From assembly GCA_945873145.1 (NCBI GenBank), contig CAMCBZ010000006.1, positions 38,850-102,849 of the forward strand: a stretch of 64,000 bases of DNA, written 5' to 3'. The notes under the pieces are model-generated. The model ran no database searches and was not told where the DNA came from. It saw only the letters and a list, made by a program, of their open reading frames with translations. Positions 36,298-45,475 of the stretch are shown here, one piece after another (position 1 is the first letter of the stretch; each line of letters starts with the position of its first letter). This DNA comes from an uncultured Prevotella sp. (lineage in GTDB: Bacteria; Bacteroidota; Bacteroidia; Bacteroidales; Bacteroidaceae). Made by a program: the position numbers and the translations under genes.

Positions 36298-38232
36298 TCA
36301 CCAGCCTGGGTTCTGCTTAAACTCGGGATAGATGCTCACGTCGCTCTTCTTCAGCGGCAGCCAGTAGTGCTTTTCCGAGAAGTTGCGGGTGAGGATGACT
36401 TTCTGTGTGAATCCAGACACCTCGTTGTTTTCCGGATGCTCGAGATCACATTTCACGCGCTTGAACTCCTGTGAGGTCTTGATGGTGTAAGGATACTTGT
36501 CGAGGAGCAGCCAGCGGCGCAGGTCGTTGAAGCGGTGACCCTCATAGGCCAGCTCCACGGCACGTTCACGTCGCAACTCGCTCATGAAGCCGTCGAGCGT
36601 AGAGGCGTACTTGGCAGCGACAGGGTCAACGCCGGCACGTGCGCGCACCTTGTTGACGGCCTCCAAAGCTGTCAGCGGGCACTGTCCCACCTTAGCGTTG
36701 GCCGAGCCCATAGCCTCTGCGGCAGCCTCGGCATACATCAGATAGACATCGCTCAGGCGCATCCAGGGCAGATGGATGAGGAAGTGGTGACTCCATCCAT
36801 AGCCGTCGTCGAGTTTGTTGCAGCTGTTGTCAATGAACTTATAGAGCAGATAGCCTGTGCGGCTGCCATTATCCACACTGCGGTACATGCCGCCTGTCTG
36901 CAGGTCGGCGTAGCGGATGGACTTTGCGGGATCGGCACTGATCTCTGCTTCTGTGTGCACTTCGTGCTTGGCAATGTCGTTGCTCTTGAAGATCTTCTCG
37001 CCGTCGAAGCGGATATCGTTGTAGAAGCGCGGGTCACGGCCTTTCCAAGGATGAGTGGGATCGAAGCCGCTCTGCGGGTCATCGAGGGGCAATCCGTTGG
37101 CCATGCCATAGTAATTGACATAGTTGGCAGTGGGCAGCGTCAGCACGCCACCGTTGTCGAGGTCACTGTTCACGGCACAGAACTGTTTCGAGAGACCCCA
37201 GTTGGTCACGTTCCAGTCGCCGTTGAAGAGCGGTCCGCGGAAGATAGCCTCCGTGACGGAACCGTCGGCACTCTGTCCGGGCACCTTGCCGTTGTCGTCG
37301 ATAGAATAGAAGTTGCGGCCATAGTCCTTCATCGGCAGCAGGCCAAACTGTGTCTGTCCGCTCTCCACCATGGCGAGCGCCTCGCCGAAGGCCTCAGCGG
37401 CACGCTTGCAGAAATCCTGGTTGTAAGAGGCATTGCCCGTGCTCACCTTGTTCATCAGCGGTGAGCCTGCCCAGAGCAGATCTTTGCCGAGATAGGCCAG
37501 AGCGGCAATCTTGGTCACGCGCAGCTGGTTCTTGCCGAGCGTGTTCTTACCCACTGTGGTGTTGTCCCAGTTGACGGGCAGCAGGTCGGCAGCCTTGCGC
37601 AGGTCCTCAGCAGCCTTCTCGGCGCACTCCTGATAGCTCAGTCTCGGCTCGCGCAGCTCTTGGTCGGCGGGTAACACCTTATCGATATAAGGCAGACCAC
37701 CGAAGTACTGCATGAGCTGGAAGTGGAACCAGCCACGGAAGAAATAGAGTTGTCCCATGATGAGGTCCTTCTCTTCCTGGGTGCCCACAAAGTTGTCGAT
37801 GTTGGCAAGACCGAGGTTAGCCTTGCGGATACCGTACCAGCATCCCGGCACGAGAGAGTGGGAGAAGCGGTCGCCGCCCGTGTTGAAGCCGTTGCGGTCC
37901 ATCCATCCACTCTGCCAGCCGTCGTGATTGCTCTGCCAGCCCCAGAAGTCGCCTTGGTCGATCTTGTAGACCATGTGGTAGTTGATGCCGACGTTTTGCA
38001 GTTCATCCTCGCCCCAGTTCCATGAGTTAGTCCAATATCCCTTGTCAAACTCAGGGATGCAGTTGTAGAGTTCCTCGGTGAATCCCTGGAAATTCTGGAA
38101 GTCTTTAAAGGCATCCTTATCCGAGATGTCGCTTTCGGGTGCCTTGTCGAGGTAGTCGGTGCAGCTGGTCTGTGCGAGTGTCAAAGACAGCGAAGCACAC
38201 AACAGCCCTATATATAGTCTTATCTTTTTCAT
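36298..38232 (-). CDS. SusD-like lipoprotein, first pair of the xylan locus (XusB-like)
   Basis: This 644-residue lipoprotein (LAQTSC, Cys24) begins CTDYLDKAPESDIS, the typical SusD start, with later RLSDVYLMYAEAAAEAMG and RRERAVELAYEGHRFNDLRRW and the end EFKQNPGW. It is larger than average for the family. It starts 14 bp after its SusC partner. The first SusCD pair of such loci is thought to take up longer xylo-oligosaccharides. Confidence 0.93.
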   Translation of the reverse strand: MKKIRLYIGLLCASLSLTLAQTSCTDYLDKAPESDISDKDAFKDFQNFQGFTEELYNCIPEFDKGYWTNSWNWGEDELQNVGINYHMVYKIDQGDFWGWQSNHDGWQSGWMDRNGFNTGGDRFSHSLVPGCWYGIRKANLGLANIDNFVGTQEEKDLIMGQLYFFRGWFHFQLMQYFGGLPYIDKVLPADQELREPRLSYQECAEKAAEDLRKAADLLPVNWDNTTVGKNTLGKNQLRVTKIAALAYLGKDLLWAGSPLMNKVSTGNASYNQDFCKRAAEAFGEALAMVESGQTQFGLLPMKDYGRNFYSIDDNGKVPGQSADGSVTEAIFRGPLFNGDWNVTNWGLSKQFCAVNSDLDNGGVLTLPTANYVNYYGMANGLPLDDPQSGFDPTHPWKGRDPRFYNDIRFDGEKIFKSNDIAKHEVHTEAEISADPAKSIRYADLQTGGMYRSVDNGSRTGYLLYKFIDNSCNKLDDGYGWSHHFLIHLPWMRLSDVYLMYAEAAAEAMGSANAKVGQCPLTALEAVNKVRARAGVDPVAAKYASTLDGFMSELRRERAVELAYEGHRFNDLRRWLLLDKYPYTIKTSQEFKRVKCDLEHPENNEVSGFTQKVILTRNFSEKHYWLPLKKSDVSIYPEFKQNPGW

Positions 38233-38246
38233 TGTTGGAGACAGTA

Positions 38247-41200
38247 TTACAGATTGATTTTAATACCCATGTTGACACGCTTGACAGTAGGATAAGCACC
38301 TTGCGAGGCCAGTCCCGTACCGGCGTAGTTGCTCTCACGGTCATCCGGCATGCGGCTCCACACCCAAAGGTTGTTGCCGTTGACATAGACCATCAGGCTG
38401 CTGAGTCCGAGATGCTTCACCCACGGCTGGGTGAAGGTGTAGCTCACCTCGGCGTTCTTCAGACGGATGAAGCTGCCGTCGTAGTGGAAGCGTGTGCCTT
38501 CGTAGTACGAGGGTTGGGAGTTCAGACGTGGAATCGGTGCGCTGGCATCCTGAGTGTACTTGGTCCAGAAGGTACCCTCGTCAAAGACGGTGTCGAGGTT
38601 CTTGCCCAGTGAGTTGAAGCCGACATAGCGGTCGACATTCGTCACACCATAGAACTGCACGTAGACCGAGAATCCTTTCCAGTCCCAACCGATGGTGGCA
38701 TTGTAGGTGTTCTCCGGTGTACCGGTGAAGCCATAGGGTGCGCTATCGTTGCTGTCGATGACACCATCGCCATTGTAGTCAATGACATCATACATACCCG
38801 GCATTTTCTGGTCGTCGTTGGTGTCGTAGCGGGTGACACCGATGACGTCATCCCATGAGTTAGCGAAGCCTGTGGTCAGAAAGGCGTGATCCTGACCGAT
38901 GGCATAGCCCTCCTGCTTCTGATAGCCTGGGAGCAGTGACGGGTCATCGTACTTCAGAATCTTGTTGGTAGCGTGCGTCATGGAGAAGTTACCCCAGAAG
39001 TGGTGACCGTTGAAGGTCTTGTTCAGACGCAACTCCAACTCATAACCTTTGGTACGCACCTTACCGAGGTTGGCCGTCGGCGCAGTGGCACCGAAATAGG
39101 AAGGAATGGCGCGGTTGCCACCGGCAATCAGCACGTCGTGGCGGTTGTCGACGAAGAAATCGATGTTACCCGTGATGAGTCCGCCGAAGAAACCATAGTC
39201 AATACCGAAGTTCTGCTTGGTTGACTTCTCCCAGTGGATGTTCGAGTTACCAATCTTCGACTCCTTGTACCATGTATAAGGACTGTTGTCGCCGTTCAGT
39301 CCCAAGACCGCGCTGCCGCCATAAGCCCACTGTGTGGCATAGAGCCAGCGGCCGATGTTGGCACCGTCGTCACCGACCTGACCGATGCTGTAACGGAACT
39401 TGAGCAGGTCGACATACTTCTTGAGCGGTTTGAAGAACTTCTCCTCGCTGATCGTGTAGCCCACGGCACCGGAGTGGAACCAGTCGAAACGATAGTCGGG
39501 ACCGAACTGTTCGGAACCGTTGTAAGCGCCATTGTACTCAGCGAAGTAGCGGCCGTCGTAGTTATAAGTGGCACGGAAGGCCCAGTCCTCACGGTAGTGC
39601 GAGAAGTCGCTGCCGTAGGCATTCTCCGTACGGTTGAATACGCCCATGGCGGTGACGTCGTGCTTGCCGAACTTGCGGGCATAGTTGAGCTGTGCCTGAT
39701 AGAAGAGGTTGCGCACGGTGGCACCGTTGTTGACCGAACCGCCGGCCGTAGTCCAAAGGATACCTTCCTGGAAATCGAAGTTGGTGTTTCCCTGCTGTGG
39801 CTGCAAGTACACGGTCTTTCCCGTTGCAGGATCAATCCATTTCTCCTGTGCATTGTGATAGAGATCGTTGATGCCGCGTCCGTCCTCCTGGAAGACGTTG
39901 TCCCAGCTGACGAGCGCGCTGGCCGAGAGTCCCTTGGTGATGAAGTCGAGATTCTGTGTCAGCGTGAAGTCGGTGTTGATACGTGTGGTGGTGTGCTTCT
40001 CTGTACCGGAAAGGGCAAGGTTGAGGATAGAGTTCGGTGCCCCCTGCGTGTCGGCGGGATAGTAGCCCCATGTGCCGTCGCTGTAGCGTGGAATAAAAGC
40101 GTCGCGCGGTGCGCTGTAAGCGGCCTGCCAAAGTTGACTCTCACCAAACGAACCGGTAGCGGTGCCCCAAGGACCCTTGCGCTCGCCGTGGCTGCCAAAG
40201 AGATTCACCTTTAAAGTAGTGGTGCGTGTAAGCGCGAAGTCGAGGTTGGTACGTGCGTTAATACGATCGTAACCATAGCCCGCCTTATAGCCGCGGTTGT
40301 TGTCCCACTGTCGGAAGAGGTCGCCCTCATGCAGATAGTCGATGGCAGCGAAGTATTTCACGAACTTCGTTCCGCCACTGACATTGACGTGTGGGTTGTA
40401 GGCCATGGCGTGGTTCTTAAACACCTCTTTCTGCCAGTCTACATCGGGATAGCGCTCGGCTTCCTCGAGATTGGCGGGATGGCGGTATTTCTCGATGATG
40501 TCGATGGGCAGCACCTTGTTCCAGGAGTCAGGCTTCAAACCGAGTTCCTGCTCGGCGGCCTGGTTGCGGATCATCAGGGCGTCGGCACTGTGGAGCGAGC
40601 CGGGCAGCTGGCTGACGAACTTCAGTGTGGCATTCATGCCCACCTCTATCTTGGCCTGACCTTCCTGACCACGCTTGGTGGTGATCAGGATGACGCCATT
40701 GGCACCACGCACACCGTAGACAGCAGTAGCGGAAGCATCCTTGAGCACGGAGATGCTCTGCACAGACGAGATGTCGATGCTGTTCATCGGACGCTCGATA
40801 CCGTCGACGAGGATGAGCGGGTCGCTGTTGTTCCACGAGCTCACGCCACGGATGACGATCTTCGGGTCTTCCTCACCCGGCATACCCGTGGAGCTCATTG
40901 TCACCACGCCCGGCAGATTACCGGTCAGGGCGGCACCGATGCTGCTCACACCACCGGCGCGCTCAAGCACCTTACCCGTGGTCTGGGTGATGGAGCCGAC
41001 CACCGAGGCTTTCTTCTGCTGACCATAACCGACAACGACGACCTCACCGAGGTTCTGGTCATCGTCGCGCAGGGTGACACGCATGGTGTGCTTACTTCCC
41101 ACCTTCACGTCTTGTGGCAGCATGCCTACATAGGATACCTTCAACGTGGAACCGGCACCTTTGACATTGATGACAAAGTTGCCGTCCAAATCGGTGACGG

Positions 41201-41375
41201 TACCATTGGAAGAACCGCCCTCCATGATGGTGGCGCCGATGACCGGCTCACCTTTCTCGTCTACCACACTACCCTTGACCGTGTACTTCTGCTGGGCCTG
41301 TACACCCACAGCAAAGAGTGAAGCCAACGTCAGCGTGGTGGCTAATCGTTGTGTTCTTAACAATAGTTTGTTCAT
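38247..41375 (-). CDS. SusC-like TonB-dependent transporter, first gene of the xylan locus (XusA-like)
   Basis: This 1042-residue protein has a signal peptide (cut near GVQAQ), a carboxypeptidase-regulatory-like domain (about 30-110, TVTDLDGNFVI), the SusC plug signature VVVVGYGQQKKASVVGSI, ILVDGIERPMNSID and AVYGVRGANGVILITTKRG, and a C-terminal barrel ending VKRVNMGIKINL. It imports xylan fragments with its SusD partner. Order SusC-SusD-SusC-SusD-lipoprotein-GH10 downstream is that of the xylan utilisation system described in Prevotella bryantii; no regulator gene is adjacent. Confidence 0.94.
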   Translation of the reverse strand: MNKLLLRTQRLATTLTLASLFAVGVQAQQKYTVKGSVVDEKGEPVIGATIMEGGSSNGTVTDLDGNFVINVKGAGSTLKVSYVGMLPQDVKVGSKHTMRVTLRDDDQNLGEVVVVGYGQQKKASVVGSITQTTGKVLERAGGVSSIGAALTGNLPGVVTMSSTGMPGEEDPKIVIRGVSSWNNSDPLILVDGIERPMNSIDISSVQSISVLKDASATAVYGVRGANGVILITTKRGQEGQAKIEVGMNATLKFVSQLPGSLHSADALMIRNQAAEQELGLKPDSWNKVLPIDIIEKYRHPANLEEAERYPDVDWQKEVFKNHAMAYNPHVNVSGGTKFVKYFAAIDYLHEGDLFRQWDNNRGYKAGYGYDRINARTNLDFALTRTTTLKVNLFGSHGERKGPWGTATGSFGESQLWQAAYSAPRDAFIPRYSDGTWGYYPADTQGAPNSILNLALSGTEKHTTTRINTDFTLTQNLDFITKGLSASALVSWDNVFQEDGRGINDLYHNAQEKWIDPATGKTVYLQPQQGNTNFDFQEGILWTTAGGSVNNGATVRNLFYQAQLNYARKFGKHDVTAMGVFNRTENAYGSDFSHYREDWAFRATYNYDGRYFAEYNGAYNGSEQFGPDYRFDWFHSGAVGYTISEEKFFKPLKKYVDLLKFRYSIGQVGDDGANIGRWLYATQWAYGGSAVLGLNGDNSPYTWYKESKIGNSNIHWEKSTKQNFGIDYGFFGGLITGNIDFFVDNRHDVLIAGGNRAIPSYFGATAPTANLGKVRTKGYELELRLNKTFNGHHFWGNFSMTHATNKILKYDDPSLLPGYQKQEGYAIGQDHAFLTTGFANSWDDVIGVTRYDTNDDQKMPGMYDVIDYNGDGVIDSNDSAPYGFTGTPENTYNATIGWDWKGFSVYVQFYGVTNVDRYVGFNSLGKNLDTVFDEGTFWTKYTQDASAPIPRLNSQPSYYEGTRFHYDGSFIRLKNAEVSYTFTQPWVKHLGLSSLMVYVNGNNLWVWSRMPDDRESNYAGTGLASQGAYPTVKRVNMGIKINL

Positions 41376-41472
41376 GTTCTCTTCATTATTTAAGCTTTTT
41401 ATTTATTAGGATCTATACCACCGTTTTTAGCCTTTTATGTTAACCTTAATAAAATTTTGGTTGAACACGCTG

Positions 41473-41522
41473 CAAAGTTAACATATAAAAGGCGCAAGGA
41501 GTTTGTTACATGTTACAAACTC
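41473..41522 (-). promoter_or_regulatory. Xylan-locus promoter with a 24-bp interrupted palindrome
   Basis: On the minus strand TAACTTTG (41473-41480) is a good -7 box, but no TTTG lies at -33. Instead a 24-bp dyad GAGTTTGT-t-ACATGT-t-ACAAACTC (41499-41522) is centred near -41, the place of an activator site overlapping the missing -33 box. It contains two abutting TGTAACA copies, the heptamer also seen at the first SusC promoter. A transcript from here would have a leader of about 95 nt. Confidence 0.6.
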
Positions 41523-41583
41523 TTTGCGATACATATCATAAAGCCTTGAAATAACAAAAGAAAAACTTCCTGTTACGTATTCC

Positions 41584-42897
41584 TTACCTCACCTGAATGA
41601 TATCCTCCCACCGCGTGGTGTAATTGGGACTCTTCCTGTCACGCCGGATGGCATCGGCAAAGTGGGCGGCTTTGCCCTTCTCGTGAGGGCGGGTGTACTG
41701 TTGGGAACCGAGGACAAGCGTCTCCTTGCCTTCGGCGCGGTTGATGCGGTCGGCGACTTTGTCGAGGCAGCGCAGCTTCTGATAGCGCTCGGCATCATAG
41801 TCGGTGAGGTCGGCCTGCACGGCATGCTCTGACTGAAGGTCGAGCATCATCACGCCGGCACGCTTATAGTGATAGCCCTGGAAGAACACGCGGTCGAGGA
41901 GCTCGGTGGCTGCCGCGACGATGCGCATGGTGGAACTGGTGGGCGTGGGCAGCTCCGTGGTACGGAACATGCCGTACTGTGGCAGGTCGTCGCGAAAGTG
42001 GTTGGTGTCGACAAAAACACCGACGACACCGGCCACCTCGTGATAGCGGCGGAGCTTCTCGGCGCATAGGGCGGCATAGTTGGCCACATGAGTACGGATG
42101 TCCTGCTTGTCGGTGAGCATGTTGGGGAAGGAGCGTGAGGTGCAGATGCTCTTCTTCGTGGCCATCTCCATGTCGTCGATAGGGATGCAGTCCTCGCCGT
42201 TGAGCTCGCGCCACGTGCGCTGGCCTACTATATTAAATAAGGTGTAGACCCATGAGGCGGGCTGACGGGCGAAGTCGTAGGCGGTGGTGATCTGCGCGCG
42301 GCGCAGTTTCTCTGTCCACCGTCGGCCAATGCCCCACACGTCTTCTATGGGGAAGAGCTGCTCAGCCTTGATGCGCTTCTCGTCGTCGTCGATGAGACAG
42401 CAGTGGTGATAGCCCGCATACTTCTTGGCAAACTTGCTCGCCATCTTGGCCAACGTCTTGGTCGGCGCGATGCCGATGCTCACGGGCATGCCCAGCCCGT
42501 GGAGAATCTTGCGATGCAAGGCCTCGCCCCAGGCCTTTAAGTCGAAGTGATCCATGCCGTCGAGGATGCAGAATCCCTCGTCGATGGAGTAGCGATGAAA
42601 CTCCGGTGCTTCGTTGCGCACGATGTTCATCAGCCGTCGTGTCATGTCGGCGTAGAGCTCGTAGTTGCTCGAAAAGGCATAGAGTCCGGCGCCGGGAAAG
42701 AGCTGGGGCAGCTGAAAGGCGGGGGTGCCGGCCTTCACGCCCAACGCCTTGGCTTCGTTGCTGCGTGCCACCACGCACCCGTCATTGTTGCTCAGCACAA
42801 CCACGGGCTTGCCATTCAAGTCGGGGCGAAACGAACGCTCGCAACTCACATAGCAGTTGTCGACATCTACCAAAGCATAGTATCTCATCGCTGTCAC
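41584..42897 (-). CDS. Y-family DNA polymerase, UmuC type
   Basis: This 437-residue translesion polymerase shows the palm residues [16 protein letters not shown] near the start, [11 protein letters not shown] near 105, the helix-hairpin-helix [13 protein letters not shown], and the UmuC-type little finger plus a C-terminal DUF4113-like tail ([23 protein letters not shown]). UmuC normally needs a cleaved UmuD partner; none is encoded nearby. The ATG at 42888 (MRYYALVD) would be a more typical start than 42897. It lies between the xylan promoter and the second dispersed repeat. Confidence 0.92.
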   Translation of the reverse strand: MTAMRYYALVDVDNCYVSCERSFRPDLNGKPVVVLSNNDGCVVARSNEAKALGVKAGTPAFQLPQLFPGAGLYAFSSNYELYADMTRRLMNIVRNEAPEFHRYSIDEGFCILDGMDHFDLKAWGEALHRKILHGLGMPVSIGIAPTKTLAKMASKFAKKYAGYHHCCLIDDDEKRIKAEQLFPIEDVWGIGRRWTEKLRRAQITTAYDFARQPASWVYTLFNIVGQRTWRELNGEDCIPIDDMEMATKKSICTSRSFPNMLTDKQDIRTHVANYAALCAEKLRRYHEVAGVVGVFVDTNHFRDDLPQYGMFRTTELPTPTSSTMRIVAAATELLDRVFFQGYHYKRAGVMMLDLQSEHAVQADLTDYDAERYQKLRCLDKVADRINRAEGKETLVLGSQQYTRPHEKGKAAHFADAIRRDRKSPNYTTRWEDIIQVR

Positions 42898-42915
42898 AGA
42901 CTTATCGTCGGTCTA

Positions 42916-42923
42916 CAAAATTA
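42916..42923 (-). promoter_or_regulatory. Probable -7 box of the Y-family polymerase gene
   Basis: On the minus strand TAATTTTG fits TAnnTTTG, 18 bp before the first ATG, so the leader would be very short. No SOS-box-like dyad was recognised around it. Confidence 0.45.
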
Positions 42924-43013
42924 AGCAATTTATCTGAAAACGGCAAGGATTTCGGGAGAAGATGAGGGAGAAGAAAAGAAAGCTAACGATATTTTCTGAC
43001 AAAAACACGTCCG

Positions 43014-43385
43014 CGCGAACTTTCAATCTAGAGAGAGGGGAAAACGGGAAAATCGAGGGGTAGTTGTCATCACGGCGTTCTGTACCTATCAGAAACGGAA
43101 GATGAGGAGGTCAGTACAGCGTAGTGACCGGGTCAGAAACGGTTTCTGATCGTATCAGAAACGGTTTCTGATAACAAGATTCCGCCATTTTATGCACTAA
43201 AACACCGGTTTTTGAGGGTCTAAACACGCAAAAAAGAAAACTCAAGAAGGACAACGAACACAAATCTCTCCGTAATCGACATTATAACAAACAATTATAG
43301 GAAACTCGTCATTTTGGGCTTCTTTTGGAGCAAAGGACACCTTGGTGCAGAAAAACGCAAGGAAATGGGCCGAAAAATGTCAGTT
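43014..43385. repeat. Dispersed intergenic repeat, copy B (inverted relative to copy A)
   Basis: Read on the minus strand, it starts at 43385 with AACTGACATTTTTCGGCCC and ends at 43014 with GATTGAAAGTTCGCG, the same termini as copy A. The palindromes TCAGAAACGGTTTCTGA at 43133-43149 and 43155-43171 again start 22 bp apart. A CGCCGTGATGAC block and a CTCATCTTC-(C/G)GTTTCTGA half-palindrome are shared with copy A but in another order, so the inside is rearranged while the ends are kept. No coding frame is supported. Confidence 0.8.
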
Positions 43386-43407
43386 TATTCAACATTCAAG
43401 GGAGCGC

Positions 43408-43430
43408 TGTAGGGGCGGACAGCCCCTACA
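43408..43430. repeat. GTAG-type hairpin (REP-like)
   Basis: TGTAGGGGC (43408-43416), loop GGACA and GCCCCTACA (43422-43430) form a perfect 9-bp hairpin with GTAG at its foot, as in REP sequences linked to RAYT transposases in other bacteria. It lies 23 bp outside copy B of the dispersed repeat and 48 bp after the end of the neighbouring lipoprotein gene. Confidence 0.65.
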
Positions 43431-43478
43431 CCCAGACCGGCGATACCCATTGGCACGCAGTGACTTAATCCTGTCTTT

Positions 43479-44003
43479 CTACTCCAGATCCTCGTCCTGT
43501 GTGACCGTCACCGTGCCCAGCTTGCTGATCTTCAGCACGAGCGGGACGTACTCGTCGCTCGACTTGTCGGGATTGCCAACGCTGGCCGCAAAGACGAGAT
43601 CTGTGCCTTCGGGACGCACAAAGACGATGCCCAGGAGCGCACCATCCTTATAATATTGATCATCAACCTTGGCTTTGAAGTCAGCTTTGGTAAACTCACG
43701 GCTGAAAAACTCGGAGCCGTTCTGCCGCAGAATGCGCACGCTGATTTTATTGTCATAGTACTCGTGGCTGCCATCCGAAGCCTTGGGCAGACCTTTATCG
43801 GCATGGCGCTTGACCTCGACCGTATAGATGCCGCCGACCCAGCCAATCTTGCGCGACACAGTGTTGTCGCCCATCACACGGGGACCTTTCGGCTCGACGA
43901 CCTTTTGAACCTTGCGCACGGGCTGTACCTTCTTTTCCTCCTTACAGCTAAGACACAGCATCAATGTCAGGAGCATCAAAGCCAATGAAGTGTATATTTT
44001 CAT
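43479..44003 (-). CDS. Hypothetical lipoprotein, possibly DUF4738 type
   Basis: This 174-residue lipoprotein (LMLCLSC, Cys20) has a basic linker (KVQPVRKVQKVVEPKG) and then one mixed beta domain (about 45-170): GGIYTVEVKRHADKG, ISVRILRQNGSEFFSREFTK, LVLKISKLGTVTV. It resembles small Bacteroidales lipoproteins of the DUF4738 kind; I am not certain of the family. The function is unknown. On the minus strand a TACCTTTG box at 44027-44034 could be its promoter. Confidence 0.7.
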   Translation of the reverse strand: MKIYTSLALMLLTLMLCLSCKEEKKVQPVRKVQKVVEPKGPRVMGDNTVSRKIGWVGGIYTVEVKRHADKGLPKASDGSHEYYDNKISVRILRQNGSEFFSREFTKADFKAKVDDQYYKDGALLGIVFVRPEGTDLVFAASVGNPDKSSDEYVPLVLKISKLGTVTVTQDEDLE

Positions 44004-44096
44004 CGTTTTTTGTGTATTTTCCGGTGCAAAGGTAGGAAAAAACTACGAAAAAGCGACAGATTGCACACAAGAATACAAAGAAAAAGACGCTTTTTC

Positions 44097-44127
44097 TTTG
44101 ATATTCCACTCGTTTACACTAACTTTG
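44097..44127 (+). promoter_or_regulatory. Promoter of the DUF4230-symporter gene group
   Basis: TTTG (44097-44100), a 19-bp spacer and TAACTTTG (44120-44127) fit the consensus, 42 bp before the ATG at 44170. Confidence 0.7.
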
Positions 44128-44169
44128 CATTTACAAACATGTAACAAACCATCAACAAACAGAGAACTG

Positions 44170-44829
44170 ATGATACGAAAAATCATTGCACTGTTTCTTT
44201 TTGTCCTTTTACTGATGGGTTGCCGACATCAAAATGTCAGCAAACCACAAGAGACCGCCACGGACACGACGGCCATGATGGTCTATCAGATACAACATTG
44301 TGCGAAACTATATACCCAAGAGTATAAGCTCCGCAAGATCGTCGTCTACGACGACACCGCGGCGGTCACCGGACACGTATTTGGACAGGATTTCAAGATG
44401 AACCTGCCTCTCGGCAAGCGCCGCATTGCCATACCCATGACGGCCACGGCGCAGGCCTCGATCGACTTTTCCCATTTCTCAGCCTCGCAGGTACGGCGCA
44501 ACGGCAAAAAGCTGGAGATCATCCTGCCTGACCCGCAGGTGACGCTCACCGCCACGACCATCGACCACGAACAAGTAAAGGAGAAGGTGTCGCTGTTGCG
44601 CACCCGCTTCTCCGACGAAGAGCGCTCACGCATCGAGCAGCAGGGGCGCAAGGCCATCGTCAAGTCGCTGGAACAGATGAATCTCACCGAGAGCGCACGG
44701 CAGAGTGCCGTACAGCAGCTCATGCCGATGCTGCGGCAGATGGGTTGGAGCGACGAGGACGTGGTGATCACCTTCCGCGATGATCTCGGCAACAGCCCCT
44801 TTGAAACCCTTATCCGTAAAACAAACTAA
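44170..44829 (+). CDS. DUF4230-family lipoprotein
   Basis: This 219-residue protein has a lipoprotein signal (LLLMGC, Cys18). Residues 40-215 have the DUF4230 layout: ARL-like ILxxCAKLYTQEYKLRKIV, then GKRRIAIPMTATAQASIDFSHF, KLEIILPDPQVTLTATTIDHE and an Arg/Lys/Gln-rich helical half that ends FRDDLG. The function of the family is unknown. The start at 44170 follows a good promoter; the frame is open further upstream, but this part crosses the promoter. The next DUF4230 gene begins 3 bp after its stop. Confidence 0.82.
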   Translation: MIRKIIALFLFVLLLMGCRHQNVSKPQETATDTTAMMVYQIQHCAKLYTQEYKLRKIVVYDDTAAVTGHVFGQDFKMNLPLGKRRIAIPMTATAQASIDFSHFSASQVRRNGKKLEIILPDPQVTLTATTIDHEQVKEKVSLLRTRFSDEERSRIEQQGRKAIVKSLEQMNLTESARQSAVQQLMPMLRQMGWSDEDVVITFRDDLGNSPFETLIRKTN

Positions 44830-44832
44830 GCC

Positions 44833-45462
44833 ATGACAACAAAGCATTCCCTTCTCTCACGCCTGCTGGGCCGCGCAAGCACCGACCTGCGTCTGGTGCT
44901 CATCTCGGCTACGGTCACCCTCGTGCTCGTTGTCGCTGCCGTGTTCCTCATCAAGCGGGCACTGTCGGACCACCACGTTGAGGTCACGCACAACCAGGAG
45001 ATCAGCGTCACGCCCGTCGTCATGGAGAGCATCCGCAACACGGGGCAGTGGGTGTTCATGGAGATTGCCGACGAGGAACTCGTCGACACCGTGCGCCACG
45101 GCTTCTTCGGCGACGACGAGCTGGCACGCGTCTACTACGGCACGCTGCGCCTTGGCTTCGACATGCAACAATATAAAGAGGAGTGGCTCAGCGTCAGGGG
45201 CGACACGCTCATCGCCACACTGCCACCCATCGGACTGGTAGACGACAACTTTCTCGACGAGGCCCGCACACGCTCTTTCTACGAGAGTGGGAAATGGAGC
45301 GAGGAAGACCGCGCCGCGTTGGCGGAGCAGGCTAAGGCTAAGATGCGGCAGCGCTGTCTGAGCAAAGCCAATCTGGCATCGGCACGGAAAAACGCACGGA
45401 CGCAGCTCTGGACAATGTTCCGCGCACTGGGATTTAAAAACATTAGGATAGAAAACAAGTAA
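44833..45462 (+). CDS. Second DUF4230-family protein, membrane anchored
   Basis: This 209-residue protein is a divergent paralogue of the previous gene. It has one membrane segment (about residues 20-40, LVLISATVTLVLVVAAVFLI) in place of the lipoprotein signal, then the same order of elements: ITPVVMESIRNTGQWVF, DTLIATLPPIGLVDDNFLDE and a Lys/Arg-rich helix (EEDRAALAEQAKAKMRQRCL). The tight spacing of 3 bp upstream and 13 bp downstream places both proteins and the symporter in one operon. The two may form a complex across the envelope; this is inference. Confidence 0.8.
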   Translation: MTTKHSLLSRLLGRASTDLRLVLISATVTLVLVVAAVFLIKRALSDHHVEVTHNQEISVTPVVMESIRNTGQWVFMEIADEELVDTVRHGFFGDDELARVYYGTLRLGFDMQQYKEEWLSVRGDTLIATLPPIGLVDDNFLDEARTRSFYESGKWSEEDRAALAEQAKAKMRQRCLSKANLASARKNARTQLWTMFRALGFKNIRIENK

Positions 45463-45475
45463 CATAGAGGATAGC

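Noticed and set aside
42898..42960. SOS box upstream of the Y-family polymerase
   Set aside because: No dyad of LexA type could be recognised; only a constitutive -7 box is visible.
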